Shown here in pieces: positions 1-11,479 of a stretch of DNA of 64,000 nt (positions are counted from its first letter, which is position 1; each line of letters begins with the position of its first letter). Below the pieces are notes generated by a model. The model saw only the letters and a program-made list of their open reading frames with translations. It did no database searches and was not told the origin of the DNA. The stretch comes from Antedon mediterranea. Taxonomy: Eukaryota; Echinodermata; Crinoidea; Comatulida; Antedonidae. The position numbers and the translations under genes were made by a program. The DNA lies in the NCBI RefSeq assembly GCF_964355755.1, contig NC_092670.1, positions 31,917,795-31,981,794 of the forward strand, written 5' to 3'.

Positions 1-1793
1 CTCTTTAGAAAATTCAGGGTACCGGTAATTTCAAGAGAATGGATTTTGGATAGTATAGCGCCCTCAGCCATTCAGCCTTTAGACGATTACTTGTTGTGCG
101 ATGTACCTCAAAATATTCTAGAAAAGTACTAGAATATATACTGGTTATATATATATGGCTATCGGCACGGTCAAGTAATTATTAGTTATTTAATTACTAT
201 TAGCATTGCCTAATTCTCTGTCCCGATAGACAATAGAGTAAATTCCCTTTGTCGAACTTTCCGATGAATACATACATTATATTTTAAATAGCAATAGAAT
301 AAAAGATATAATAATTCTTGATAGTTGGTTATGGTCCTATTATTATACTATCAATCATTTTTAGATTTTATTCTGTATGTAGAAATACTAACACATTTTA
401 GAAGACCCATGTTGTATATATTAAAAACAATTTAGAATTGTATGCAATGTAAATATCTTTTTTAAATTGAAATTAAGGATACACTTATAGCATTAAACTA
501 AAAATAGATTTGATTTAAAATATTCACTGCATTTATTTTTTAACTTGGAATTCATTCTGAACACCTCAAACTAATATGTTCCCCTTAATGGAATGGATCT
601 GTCAATTTACTAAGAAAAAAACACTTTAAAATGATTTTAACATACCTATATACATGGGAATCAAATATATATTAGCAATAATATAAAACGGTTTGAGAAC
701 GTATTGGCGATGCTTAGTAAAGCGGAACAAAATAAGAGTTTTGGAATATGTTTTTTTTTCGACCTGGTATTTCACAACTTTTACTAAAATGTCATTATAT
801 TTATAAAATATAATTTTTCCACCTTATTTCTTTTCATACAAGTCAACTTTTGTGACAATAATTCATAATACAATTTACTTTTTTAACAAGTCAAAGAGGT
901 CTGGATTGAAATGACAATATTTCATTTATATAATTTCTTGTTTTATGCTAGTAATTATATTATATTCCTATGCAATATATAATTACGATTATATATAAAA
1001 GGTGTATCAAACTTTGAGCAATAAACGAGGTGGTTTCTTAAAGTTAATCTGTTGTGTTGGTCATAATATTTTGAATATTATTATTATTATTAATATACAG
1101 TAAGGGGTTGTTTGTACATTGTTAGAAGTAAATTAGATTAATATAGTCAATTGTCATCACTTTTTCACTACCCATCCCAGTCCCCCAAAACAGATCGTCA
1201 TATTTTATATTAATAATTATACTTAAAGCACCCTTTTCTCGTCTGTTTTTAACATCTCGATACGGCATTGGTCTTCAGTTAGTATCCGTATTTCGCTTCA
1301 AATTAAAATAAAATATTTTAATTACTTTGGTGACTTTTTTCATGAAATTTTGAATTGATCAGTCCACGCAGAGAATATTTTATAATACAGTACTGTTGGT
1401 ATTTGTCGCAGCCAGTCATAAGATCAATATCTTAAGACGAGGCTCAGTGTCCTGTTAGATTGCCTAGATTCAATCCATGCCTTTCATATACACACCGTAT
1501 AAAGTGCAGCGTTATATATTATAACAACAAAAGAAATAAAGAAGACAACAAATTGCACATCAAATCAGTTTATTAGATGAATCAATTGCTGATGTTAGAT
1601 TTTTAGTCAGTCAACATTAAAAATTGCACATATTTTTAATTGCAAATATTCTATTTTATTACGATTTAAAGTTGAACTTAAGTGATTAATTTCAGTTGTG
1701 CCCACGCATCCATGATTTGACAAGAGAAGGTAATGGATATAAATAATTTACTATAGTTTTAAGGTTTGTGTATTCTCGTTTTGGATATTTGAT
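1..1793. other. Intergenic, 3' flank of ZP gene A
   Basis: AT-rich DNA with no long reading frame and no recognisable protein similarity on either strand. Short A/T microsatellite runs are present (for example TTATTATTATTATTAATA near 1078). It holds only the presumed 3' untranslated region and polyadenylation signal of the minus-strand gene that ends at 1794. Confidence 0.6.
1655..1660 (-). promoter_or_regulatory. Candidate polyadenylation signal AATAAA for ZP gene A
   Basis: On the minus strand an AATAAA hexamer lies about 135 bases past the stop codon of gene A. Another AATAAA is near 1569-1574. In AT-rich DNA such hexamers are common, so this is a plausible assignment by position, not proof. 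Confidence 0.35.
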
Positions 1794-4700
1794 TTAGTGT
1801 CTAAATCTTAGTGGAACGAATGCCTCGAATGCGACATCATCAACATCAGCTGCGATCTTCTCAGAGCTTCGTCGTCCTCGATTGGTGCTGCTGCAAAGGT
1901 TTCTATTATCTTTTAGATCTTTACAAGCTGAGCTGGACTTGCCTGGCTTACATGCGAACATCTTGCATTTTACCATTACCTTAACAAATATACATTATAC
2001 TACTATATTAGACTTAGAAAGTACAGTATAACTAAACAACGTTCAAGAGAATTATTTAAACAAATATATAATTTTAGAAGGTACTCAAAATGCTTTAAAG
2101 GAGATATTCATTGTTAAACAAAGGTTTTACACTTTTATTCATTTGTACAATAGAACCCTCCTTTGGGAAATCACAACGATGGGAGGCAATATATTGAGGA
2201 GACATCCCTATTATGGGGACACGTTATGGGGTCCCAACGGTGAGAGGCAATATATTGAGGAGACATCCCTATTATGGGGACACGTTATGGGGTCCCAACG
2301 ATGAGAGGCAATATATTGAGGAGACATCCCTATTATGGGGACACGTTATGGGGTCCCAACGGTGAGAGGCAATATATTGAGGAGACATCCCTATTATGGG
2401 GACACGTTATGGGGTCCCAACGATGAGAGGCAATATATTGAGGAGACATCCCTATTATGGGGACACGTTATGGGGTCCCAACGATGAGAGGCAATATATT
2501 GAGGAGACATCCCTATTATGGGGACACGTTATGGGGTCCCAACGATGAGAGGCAATATATTGAGGAGACATCCCTATTATGGGGACACGTTATGGGGTCC
2601 CAACGATGAGAGGCAATATATTGAGGAGACATCCCTATTATGGGGACACGTTATGGGGTCCCAACGATGAGAGGCAATATATTGAGGAGACATCCCTATT
2701 ATGGGGACACGTTATGGGGTCCCAACGATGAGAGGCAATATATTGAGGAGGAGACATCCCTATTATGGGGACACGTTATGGGGTCCCAACGGTGTTAGGC
2801 AATATATTGAGGAGGAGACATCCCTATTATGGGGACACGTTATGGGGTCCCAACGATGAGAGGCAATATATTGAGGAGACATCCCTATTATGGGGACACG
2901 TTATGGGGTCCCAACGGTGAGAGGCAATATATTGAGGAGGAGACATCCCTATTATGGGGACACGTTATGGGGTCCCAACGGTGAGAGGCAATATATTGAG
3001 GAGGAGAAATCCCTATTATGGGGACACGTTATGGGGTCCCAACGATGAGAGGCAATATATTGAGGAGACATCCCTATTATGGGGACACGTTATGGGGTCC
3101 CAACGATGAGAGGCAATATATTGAGGAGACATCCCTATTATGGGGACACGTTATGGGGTCCCAACGGTGAAAGGCAATATATTGAGGAGACATCCCTATT
3201 ATGGGGACACGTTATGGGGTCCCAACGATGAGAGGCAATATATTGAGGAGACATCCCTATTATGGGGACACGTTATGGGGTCCCAACGGTGAGAGGCAAT
3301 ATATTGAGGAGACATCCCTATTATGGGGACACGTTATGGGGTCCCAACGGTGAGAGGCAATATATTGAGGAGACATCCCTATTATGGGGACACGTTATGG
3401 GGTCCCAACGGTGAGAGGCAATATATTGAGGAGACATCCCTATTATGGGGACACGTTATGGGGTCCCAACGGTGTTAGGCAATATATTGAGGAGACATCC
3501 CTATTATGGGGACACGTTATGGGGTCCCAACGGTGAGAGACAATATATTGAGGAGACATCCCTATTATGGGGACACGTTATGGGGTCCCAACGGTGAGAG
3601 ACAATATATTGAGGAGACATCCCTATTATGGGGACACGTTATGGGGTCCCAACGATGAGAGGCAATATATTGAGGAGACATCCCTATTATGGGGACACGT
3701 TATGGGGTCCCAACGGTGTTAGGCAATATATTGAGGAGACATCCCTATTATGGGGACACGTTATGGGGTCCCAACGGTGAGAGACAATATATTGAGGAGA
3801 CATCCCTATTATGGGGACACGTTATGGGGTCCCAACGGTGAGAGACAATATATTGAGGAGACATCCCTATTATGGGGACACGTTATGGGGTCCCAACGGT
3901 GTCCTCTTAATACTGGGGTTCTTCAGTAGGCTATAAGAGAACCAGTTACCTTTTTAAACTCCGAATCGAGTATTGTAATTGTGAAGTATCTATTTTTGTT
4001 TCTCTATTACTGTTTTATATGATATTATTTTCGGCCTCCATTTAAACCAGCGTGTTCTTTTACATTACACCACATTCGTCTATTGTCTAATGTGATTGTT
4101 GTATTTGAACAATACTTACTTGATCATTTGAGGCGTAGTGAAGGAAGGAGAAAGCAGAGACAGCAAATCTCTTCTCAGATGCTGATAAATCTGTATATTG
4201 AACAGTGTTGTCTACTGGGCATCTATTAGACATAAATATTTTATTTTATTTTATTCAATTTTCAGGCACAACAATACATGACAATACAGCGGTGCAGCAC
4301 CCTGAGGATTGCCATGAGTGCAAAGCACTATCGAGATGGCTCTCCATATACTGCACTAGAACATATAAGACAAACATATACACAAGATGCTCTACATAAA
4401 CAAAGACTTAATATTAAGTCTTTGGGAGTGGAGTTGTAAATTGTCATGAGAAAAAAACCCTGGCAGGACTTGAACCCAGGACCCTTAGATTGGTAGCCAA
4501 GCATCATAACCACCAAGCCACAGCTCCATTAATATAAGTGTATTTTTGTGATTTAGTAAAATACAATGTAGGATTGACCAATCTGAGCTTATAAATTATA
4601 AAAACATAAAAGGTTTTAACAAACGTATTTTTACTTAATTCAGGGAATTTAATGTTTTCTTTAGGTTACAAACCCCGCAAGAAATCAGTTGACAAATTGG

Positions 4701-7700
4701 GTTTTATATTGTATCGAAAGTTGTTGTTTACGTACCCATTTTTAATGAATTCATAATCAGCATCGTACTTGGTACAAGTTCTATCAAGAGGGGTTGCTTT
4801 ACAGGATTCAATTTCCACATCCATTCCCTTTTTGACTGGTTTTGCAGAAAATGTTAGGGTGTCGTTGAGGAAAACCGATGGTGAAAGTCCAGCAGGGACT
4901 TGTTTCATGTTCTCATCGAACAAAGTCAAGTAGGTTCTGAAAGATCCCTTACCGGCGTGTTTGGTTGTCGTAACAGTTGTATCTGGGTCGTAAAAGACGT
5001 CAGCAGTGTCCATGCCTTTGATGTCACAGAACACCTTCATTTCAAACTGACGCTTATGTCGGGAAATTGGTAATCCTGGACCTGCTGGTTCTGGATCGTC
5101 ACGGAGGGTGTTGAGGAATCTGGTCAATCCTTTCTTAGGATTCTTCAAATAAAAATAGGATATTTTTCAATAACTAATCATTAATTGTGTTAGTAATCAA
5201 ATATTTCTGATAAGAGAGCTGATGCTTTTGAAACTTTATGGAAACAGATCTAATAGATGATGATCAGAGTCTTGTGTAAAATTGTTCCCTTGATGCCAAT
5301 GATGGTGTGTATGTATGTCAATGTGCTTTGTACCACCATAAACAGTTTTAATTATATGAACACTAGTGATAAATACTAATATTACAAATTACATACTAAT
5401 AATTTACTAATATGGCTACTGTTATTGTTTAAGGTTAATTTGAGATTACCAATACACTTACGAGGATTCTGGTCTCACATTCATCGTATCCGAATCGGAC
5501 CATCATAAATGTGTCGTTAAGAGGCTTAGCAACACAAGTTGGATCGTGAAGATGAAGTTTTTTTGGTGAAATATCATTTACGTAGGTCCTTGGAATGTAG
5601 AATGTAATTTCATTATCACCGCAGTCAACAGCTGGTTCAAGTGGTTTTGCTGTAAGAAATAAGGTGTTTTTGTTTTTAAACTCATTAAAAGGAAATGGGT
5701 AGCTCAAAAGTGGTCAATTGGTTAAGGCTGGACCACCGAAAACCATAACCATACAATTGGCGCAGAGCTCTGCTTGACCATTGTTGTGGCGGTAGAAAAA
5801 GTCTACTCGGAGAACTTGCAACTGGAGGTCCAAACTTAACTGGCTCATGTGCACTTTAAAGAGCCCAGGGCATCCTGTGGAAGAATGGGTCACACCAGTT
5901 TATCTCAGCCCATGTCATTTTTTGCTTTGTGTTACACTGTTGCTACCATGGTCCGAATTTTCTCAATTGGGGATAAATGATAGAAGAAAGTGAACAACAT
6001 AAATGTATTGGTTATAACGCAACATTGATACAACACTTACGTGTCTGGAAAACAAATGCTCCTGCGTCACTTGGGTTGGTTGCACTTCGACCACAGGCGT
6101 CATTGTAGGAAACTTCACCAAAGCCGTCGTCAACACTAACACTGAAGATAGTGTTTGGTGCTAGATGCTGTGGAGGTCTGTATTTTATCTTTTTAGACTT
6201 TTCGCCATCAAATATAACTTGGTTCTCTTTTGAAGCATCGTATTTGGCAATGATCTCTCCAGTCATGATGTTGCTGATATAGATAAACTTCTTCTTTTTT
6301 GGTCGTGTGATCTGAAGTAAAAATCAAATTGTTTAATAATAAACACCCCTGAGTTTATCTCTGCCATTTGAAACAGTGGTACTATTGCACCTTTAGAGCA
6401 AGCAATGCCGCCTTTTAAAAGTGTGCGCCGCCATCTATAACTGCCCTTGTAATGGCCTACTAGCCTTCTTCCAGACATATTCCAGATGAAAGCAACGGTT
6501 TAATTGAATGAAAGTTTACTTTAGGAGAACAGTGGGCGTGTTATAAAACATAAATAATCTTTACAATATTACTAATGTTAAAGGTAAAGGCGATAAATAG
6601 ATAAACATACATTTTCTTACATAAAACAAAAGCAATTAGGACAGTTTTCATAATAGAACATAATAGGATAACCATTTATGCTGTAAAGTCAAATTAAATG
6701 ACGTCGTGATCATTATTTTATCGTCACGATATTATTGCTCTTACTAATAATAATTGGATGATTGGATGTGTGAACATATTATTTTCATCAAAGGCAGCCT
6801 ATAATGGTTATCCTGTTCTATGATGAAAACTAACTGTTATAATATTTCTTTGTTTTATGTAGGAATTTATCGTTATTGTCCTAGTGTAGATAGCTCTAAG
6901 GCGGCCGCAATCTCAAAATATGTAATCGTTTGAGCCTAAGTCGATAAACTATTATACAATAGATGACGATTGATCTCTTACCCCTTGGTCGAAGGCAACC
7001 CACCAGTATTCAGCTTCTAAGTCAAGTGGTTGGCCCATAAGTGGGTAGGATTTTTGTGGTTCAACTTGTGGTAGTGTTTTAGGTGGTTCTGTTACTTCTT
7101 CAGTTGTAACAGAAATCTTTCCTACTTTAGGATCGTTCTGAACACTAAAAATAATTAATACAGATAAACAAAAATCAATCGTTTCCAAGTTAAAAGATTG
7201 AATAGCCTAGCTTAGGCCTACTGAAGGACCTCCGACGACTGATGACACAGTATGTGGAGGTACTAAGTCATCACAAATCTAAAGCACTTTTAATTTAATT
7301 ATACATCTATTTACCCGTTGTCATCGATGGCAGTGAAACTAAAAGCATTCATTCCGGCCTTCATACTTCTGAAGGTGATCACTGCTTCAACCACTTTAGC
7401 TGGTGGTGGTTTAGTGTATTCGAATGTGAAACCATCTGGCCAACTTCCTTGTACCTCTTGGACACTGTGGTATAAACATAATTTTAATAGTTTTAATCAC
7501 AATTATTAGATCTTTTACACTGAGAACATACTGTTAATTCGTTGAAAATAGTGGCCAATCGGTACACAACAGTAACATTTTTTATATCGATTATAAATAT
7601 ATAGCACATAGATAGTATTGTGAAATGAAAATGATGACACGCCCGACGACAGTGTACAAGTATAAGAAGAATGCAATGAACTTACACGCTACCATCAGAG

Positions 7701-10566
7701 TCTTCTGGCAAGTAAGCTCTAAGAGTTGTGGTAAACACTTCACCGACTCGAATCGATGTACACTCAGCAATGTCAATTGTTGGTCCAATACAAGAACCGG
7801 CTAAGATACGAATATTATGAAACTTAAATAAAAGTATAACCTACTATAGAATTTACAAGTTAGTTTCTACTTCTACCTAAGTTCGACACAATAATATCCC
7901 AGAGAAAGGTTATTTACATTGTTTCGGTGCGCATGCCCAGAATTTACATGGTGCAGAATCATGGAATTGGTCAATACTACGAAGCCTTTAAAGATATTGA
8001 AATTGATTCTTAAATAAATAAAATAACCTCAGCTTACGTTCTGTTACGTCAAGGAGGAACTGATATGGAACTGTACTTTTAGCCTCAAAGCTCTTTTTGT
8101 TCTTAAAATCTTCTACCATGACAGAGGCACCATACCATCCAAGACCACTGTTATCATCGGTGTCAAATTGAATAAGGCATTTATCCTGTTAGATAAATAA
8201 TATTGGTAAAATGTATGTATATCGGCAGTTAAGATCACTTAGTTACAAATATTATTATACTTTGTATGATAGAGGTAATGTGTCTCAGAATCTGGATATC
8301 GTAAACAGCTACGGTAACACAACGTCTTGACAGTTACTATGCTAAACGGGATTGGTTGGTTTGGGACCAGTCCGAACTGATTTCGGTTATCATTGTTGGT
8401 GAAATGACCGATTCACCAAGTCGTGTGTGTTGTATGCTTTTCAAGAATAATTCTTACCTCGTATAAATATGTAATAGGAGTTGGTTGTCCACAGACCGGT
8501 TTCTTATCATCATAGCCTCTTGCTGGTGGGCACTCGTTCTTTGCTGGATCTGCCCATCGGCATCTAATGAAGTCGTTATCGGGATCAGTTGCTAAAATAA
8601 CAAACATAACATTCGAATTATTTTACTTTCAAATAAAGCGATAAATACCACCCGTACCATTATAAATGTATTATTGAATTAACATTTTTGTAATAATTGC
8701 ATAGTAATACTAATACTAGGTTAAGAATATGGTCATGTAACTTTCAAAGTTAAACAGAGGTACGTAAGGTAGTGTAACTTTCTAAGTTAAAGAACCGATG
8801 TACGTAAGGTAATGTTATTTTTCAAGTTAATAACAGGTGTACGTCAAATAGTGTCACTTTCTAAGTTACGGAACCAGTGTGCGTAAGATAATGTCACTTT
8901 CTAAGTTAAGGAACCAGTGTACGTAAAATATTGTCACTTTCCAAGTTAAGGAAACGGTGTACGTAACGTATGTCACTTTTCAAGAGATCAGTGTAAGTGT
9001 AAGTGTATTGGCATGAGAATGTGATGTATCTCATAAGGATCATACCATGCTAATTATGATACTGGTTACGGTGTGTATGTTCATTGTCATTTAAAATGAA
9101 CAGATATACAATTATTGTTTTTCTGAAAATTTAAAACAACGTACGCATCAAGTCAATCAAACGACTGCAGCCCTGCCGTACTCTGTATACTGGTAAACCA
9201 GTTGTTACTCTTGGTGAGTTGTTATTGATAGAAGTATCGACGTCTGTAAGGAGAGACCAGCATTTACCACCTTCGTAGTTCTGGAGGTAGATCCAGCTAC
9301 TGTCTGTGCAGCGTCCACCTGTGTGGTAGCTTGAGAAAGATAAATTGTATTATTATTAATTAATTTGTATGTATATAACAAACTGATAGAATTATAAAAA
9401 CATGCCTTTTTTATAATTTCATCGCCGGTACACCAATTATTTGTTACTTTTTTTTTTATTTCATTATGTCTGATTTGTGTGTCGCATATCTTTACTTTAT
9501 CCTCTAATTAGTAATTTGTCTATAATGGCATTGCTGCTCCGAAATCATCCATGAATACATCCCTGATGAACTTTCCACAACACGTCGCCTTCTTTGTTAA
9601 CAATGACCAGTGGAGGTGGTCAATAAGTATAACTATGGTTTTTATAAAAATGAAAGCACTCTTACTTCATTCTGAAGATGTCTTTCTCTGAATGGTAATC
9701 AATGTGCCCTTGCAGGATACTCCATCCCATTTCTCTTGAGATAGATACACATTCCATGTGTAGTGGAGAAAGGATGGTTTGGTTGGTCATACAGTCTTGA
9801 CAATCCAGGACCAAGGCTGTCTCGGCCTGGAGGATATCACCTGCTTGTTGACAGTAGTACTCGGGGTAGGAAGATGTTAGTTGGAAAGCCAAACGCCAGT
9901 ATACACGGATCTAAGTATTGTAATCAAACATCGTTTAGATATGAGGACAGCTAAAGTTACAATTGTCTAACGATATCTACAACAAACAGTGTTGTCAGTA
10001 CGATAACAATATTGTGATCAATATTGAAAACAGACAACGATGTAGCAACGCAAGAACAACGTTTAAATGGTTTTAAAGTTCTGTTTTTTTTTTTAAATTA
10101 ACTCCATTTAGTTTTCGACAGAATTAACGTTGTTAAATACGCCCCTTTTTCAAGAAGTTATGATACAAGGCTTTTTCGTAATGTTATAAGGAAAAATAAC
10201 GATGTTTCAATAAATAACCGGTACAGTATTTCATATCAAATGCTGTTGCATAGGTTACATTTTATAAACAATTTTAAACTCGAGCTGAGCTATCCATCCG
10301 TCTTGCTATTCTCATAGAGAGTATAAGTCCGAGTATTTGTAGTTGTGGAAATTTCTATATTAGTGTATATATTTTTTAATTTTACAACTTAGTTTTAAAA
10401 TTATGAATGTAAATCTAGGTTTGAGTATTAGTATGAGTAGAAATAAATGATAGGCGGTTACCTTTGATCTGCCAAGTCGCTCCCAATAGAAGGTACCACC
10501 ACGGTAATGAGTGGCTACTGCCAGTTGCACAAAAGCAAACAACCCTAATAATACGACTGCACGCAT
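1794..10566 (-). CDS. Secreted ZP-domain protein A (13 coding exons, 799 aa)
   Basis: Assembled exons, 5' to 3' on the minus strand: 10462-10566, 9666-9910, 9145-9329, 8458-8591, 8038-8185, 7686-7800, 7315-7464, 6982-7144, 6041-6311, 5462-5649, 4736-5142, 4120-4222, 1794-1979. All introns are GT-AG, phases agree, and the total is 2400 nt. Residues 1-18 form a signal peptide, followed by THYRGGTFYWE at 19-29. Residues 30 to about 505 are a Cys-containing ectodomain I cannot name (motifs YPEYYC, CWSLLTDVDTSI, VPYQFLLDVT, FSFTAIDDNG). The ZP module starts at Cys515: ZP-N cysteines 515, 544, 563 (GYDEC) and 607, then ZP-C with ATP, NGCP (Cys705) and cysteines 743, 748, 757, 767. A furin-type RGRR lies at 772-775. 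Only 24 residues follow, with no transmembrane helix, so it is probably secreted. ZP modules polymerise into extracellular coats; the specific role is unknown. Tandem paralogue of the gene at 16267-22285. The start codon is chosen because the paralogue starts at the same place. Confidence 0.88.
2178..3900. repeat. 61-bp minisatellite, about 28 copies, in last intron of ZP gene A
   Basis: A head-to-tail array with a basic unit of 61 bp containing GGCAATATATTGAGGAGACA and, later, ATGGGGACACGTTATGGGG. Copies are nearly identical. They differ mainly at one junction (GATGAG, GGTGAG or GGTGTT variants) and by a 3-bp GAG gain in a group of units around 2745-3005. The array lies wholly inside the intron between coding exons 12 and 13 (1980-4119). 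The paralogue's matching intron is only 280 bases and has no array. Confidence 0.95.
4262..4527 (-). mobile_element. tRNA-derived SINE copy
   Basis: Read on the minus strand, 4527-4458 resembles a tRNA: GGAGCTGTGGCTTGGTGGTT contains an A-box-like word and GGTTCAAGTCC is a textbook B box, the RNA polymerase III internal promoter. It is followed by a non-tRNA body that runs to about 4262 and includes a perfect 22-base palindrome at 4402-4423. It sits in the intron just upstream of coding exon 12 of ZP gene A. A functional tRNA is unlikely, because the two acceptor-stem ends do not pair well and a SINE-like body follows. Confidence 0.7.
5703..5945 (+). mobile_element. Diverged SINE-like copy
   Basis: Starts with GTGGTCAATTGGTTAAGGCT, which resembles a tRNA D-arm/A-box region. 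It later carries CTCATGTGCACTTTAAAGAG, a word shared almost exactly with the SINE near 44260 in this window. It lies in the intron between coding exons 9 and 10 of ZP gene A. The limits are approximate. Confidence 0.5.
8737..8984. repeat. 40-bp tandem repeat, about 6 copies
   Basis: Diverged tandem units of about 40 bp, each beginning near GTCACTTTCTAAGTTAAGGA and ending in a GTACGTAA-type word. They lie in the intron between coding exons 3 and 4 of ZP gene A. Copies differ by several substitutions each, so this is an older array than the 61-bp one in the same gene. Confidence 0.85.
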
Positions 10567-10689
10567 GATTTCTTCAGGGTCTCTAAAAACAAACCAGATA
10601 CCGTCAATGATGACAAAAAAAAAAACCGTCAATATTTTTTTCTTATTTGGCTTTTTTATCATGATTTTGATGTATACAGTTTGTATCCA

Positions 10690-10857
10690 TAAAGCTCTAT
10701 ACGCTATCAAACTTTATGTGACAACAAATGTGATGTAATGTGCCCATAATGGACATCATGATGTCATATCACTACCATTTTTAGGCATATCACTACCATA
10801 TCTGGGCACATCACATTTTGTTGTCAATATAGTTTGATAGTGTAGACAGACCTTTAG
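10690..10857. mobile_element. MITE-like inverted repeat, full copy
   Basis: About 168 bp whose two ends are inverted copies: TAAAGCTCTATACGCTATCA on the left, and on the right the complement of CTAAAGGTCTGTCTACACTA. Inner parts also pair (GACAACAAATGTGATGT and its complement), so the whole element folds into a hairpin. It lies in the first intron of ZP gene A. Relatives of the same family occur at 15783-15810, 28311-28447 and 44785-44912. It has no coding capacity and is best explained as a non-autonomous DNA transposon. Confidence 0.75.
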
Positions 10858-11398
10858 AAAAAAATAATGTAACGTAATTTAATATAGTGTTTCAACAATA
10901 TAAAATAATCACCAAATCATTGAGTCTTTTAATCTATTTTTTATAAATATAAACACAACATGATATCGTTTTCAAATAATATCACTAATAACTTAATATT
11001 TCATCAACATATCCTATCATGTGTATTCATACCATGTAACTTTTTCATTTTTGTTTAGACAACTACCTAATAAGTAACATAACAAAGTGTTACGCTCCAT
11101 ATATTAGAACATTTCTTCTAAATATTATTTAATGTTATGCATTCATACAGTTTACGTTTATTTATACTGATAAGCTTATAAAGGTGATTATACCGTAAAG
11201 TAAGAGTCATAAAAATGGTATTCTTTTCGAGTTTACGTTGATGGTATTATTATTGTTACTATTAAAATACAATGTATGAAATATATAACTTTATAATACA
11301 TATATTATTATTCAATGACGAACATATTTGTTAATTATTAATAGGCCTATTTAATTAAACATGTAATTGAAATAATTATGAAAATGATAAGAACTTAC

Positions 11399-11445
11399 CA
11401 CAATTATCTACAAATCACTATGCTCGGCAGGAAAGTTTGGCCGAA
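11399..11445 (-). other. 5' non-coding exon of ZP gene A
   Basis: On the minus strand a strong donor (ATTGTG|GTAAGT) ends a short exon at 11399. The next exon begins after a TTTTTAG acceptor at 10582 and carries the start codon at 10566. The right edge is estimated as about 25-30 bases downstream of the TATA box at 11468-11476. Gene B has the same layout (23162 to about 23205). Confidence 0.55.
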
Positions 11446-11467
11446 TACAAGGTGACTGCGATTACAT

Positions 11468-11476
11468 CCTTTTATA
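11468..11476 (-). promoter_or_regulatory. TATA box of ZP gene A
   Basis: TATAAAAGG on the minus strand, placed so that initiation about 30 bases downstream yields the short 5' exon ending at 11399. The paralogue has the matching GATATAAAAG at 23228-23237 in the same relation to its own 5' exon, which supports the assignment. Confidence 0.6.
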
Positions 11477-11479
11477 ATT

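Noticed and set aside
2178-3900. Regular array resembling a CRISPR by spacing
   Set aside because: The units are continuous near-identical 61-bp repeats without unique spacers, in a eukaryotic intron.
4458-4527. Possible functional tRNA gene
   Set aside because: The A and B boxes are good, but the acceptor stem pairs poorly and the tRNA-like head continues into a SINE body.
10360-10710. 116-codon frame starting upstream of the ZP A signal peptide
   Set aside because: Sequence before 10582 is intron; the true start is the Met at 10566, matching the paralogue.
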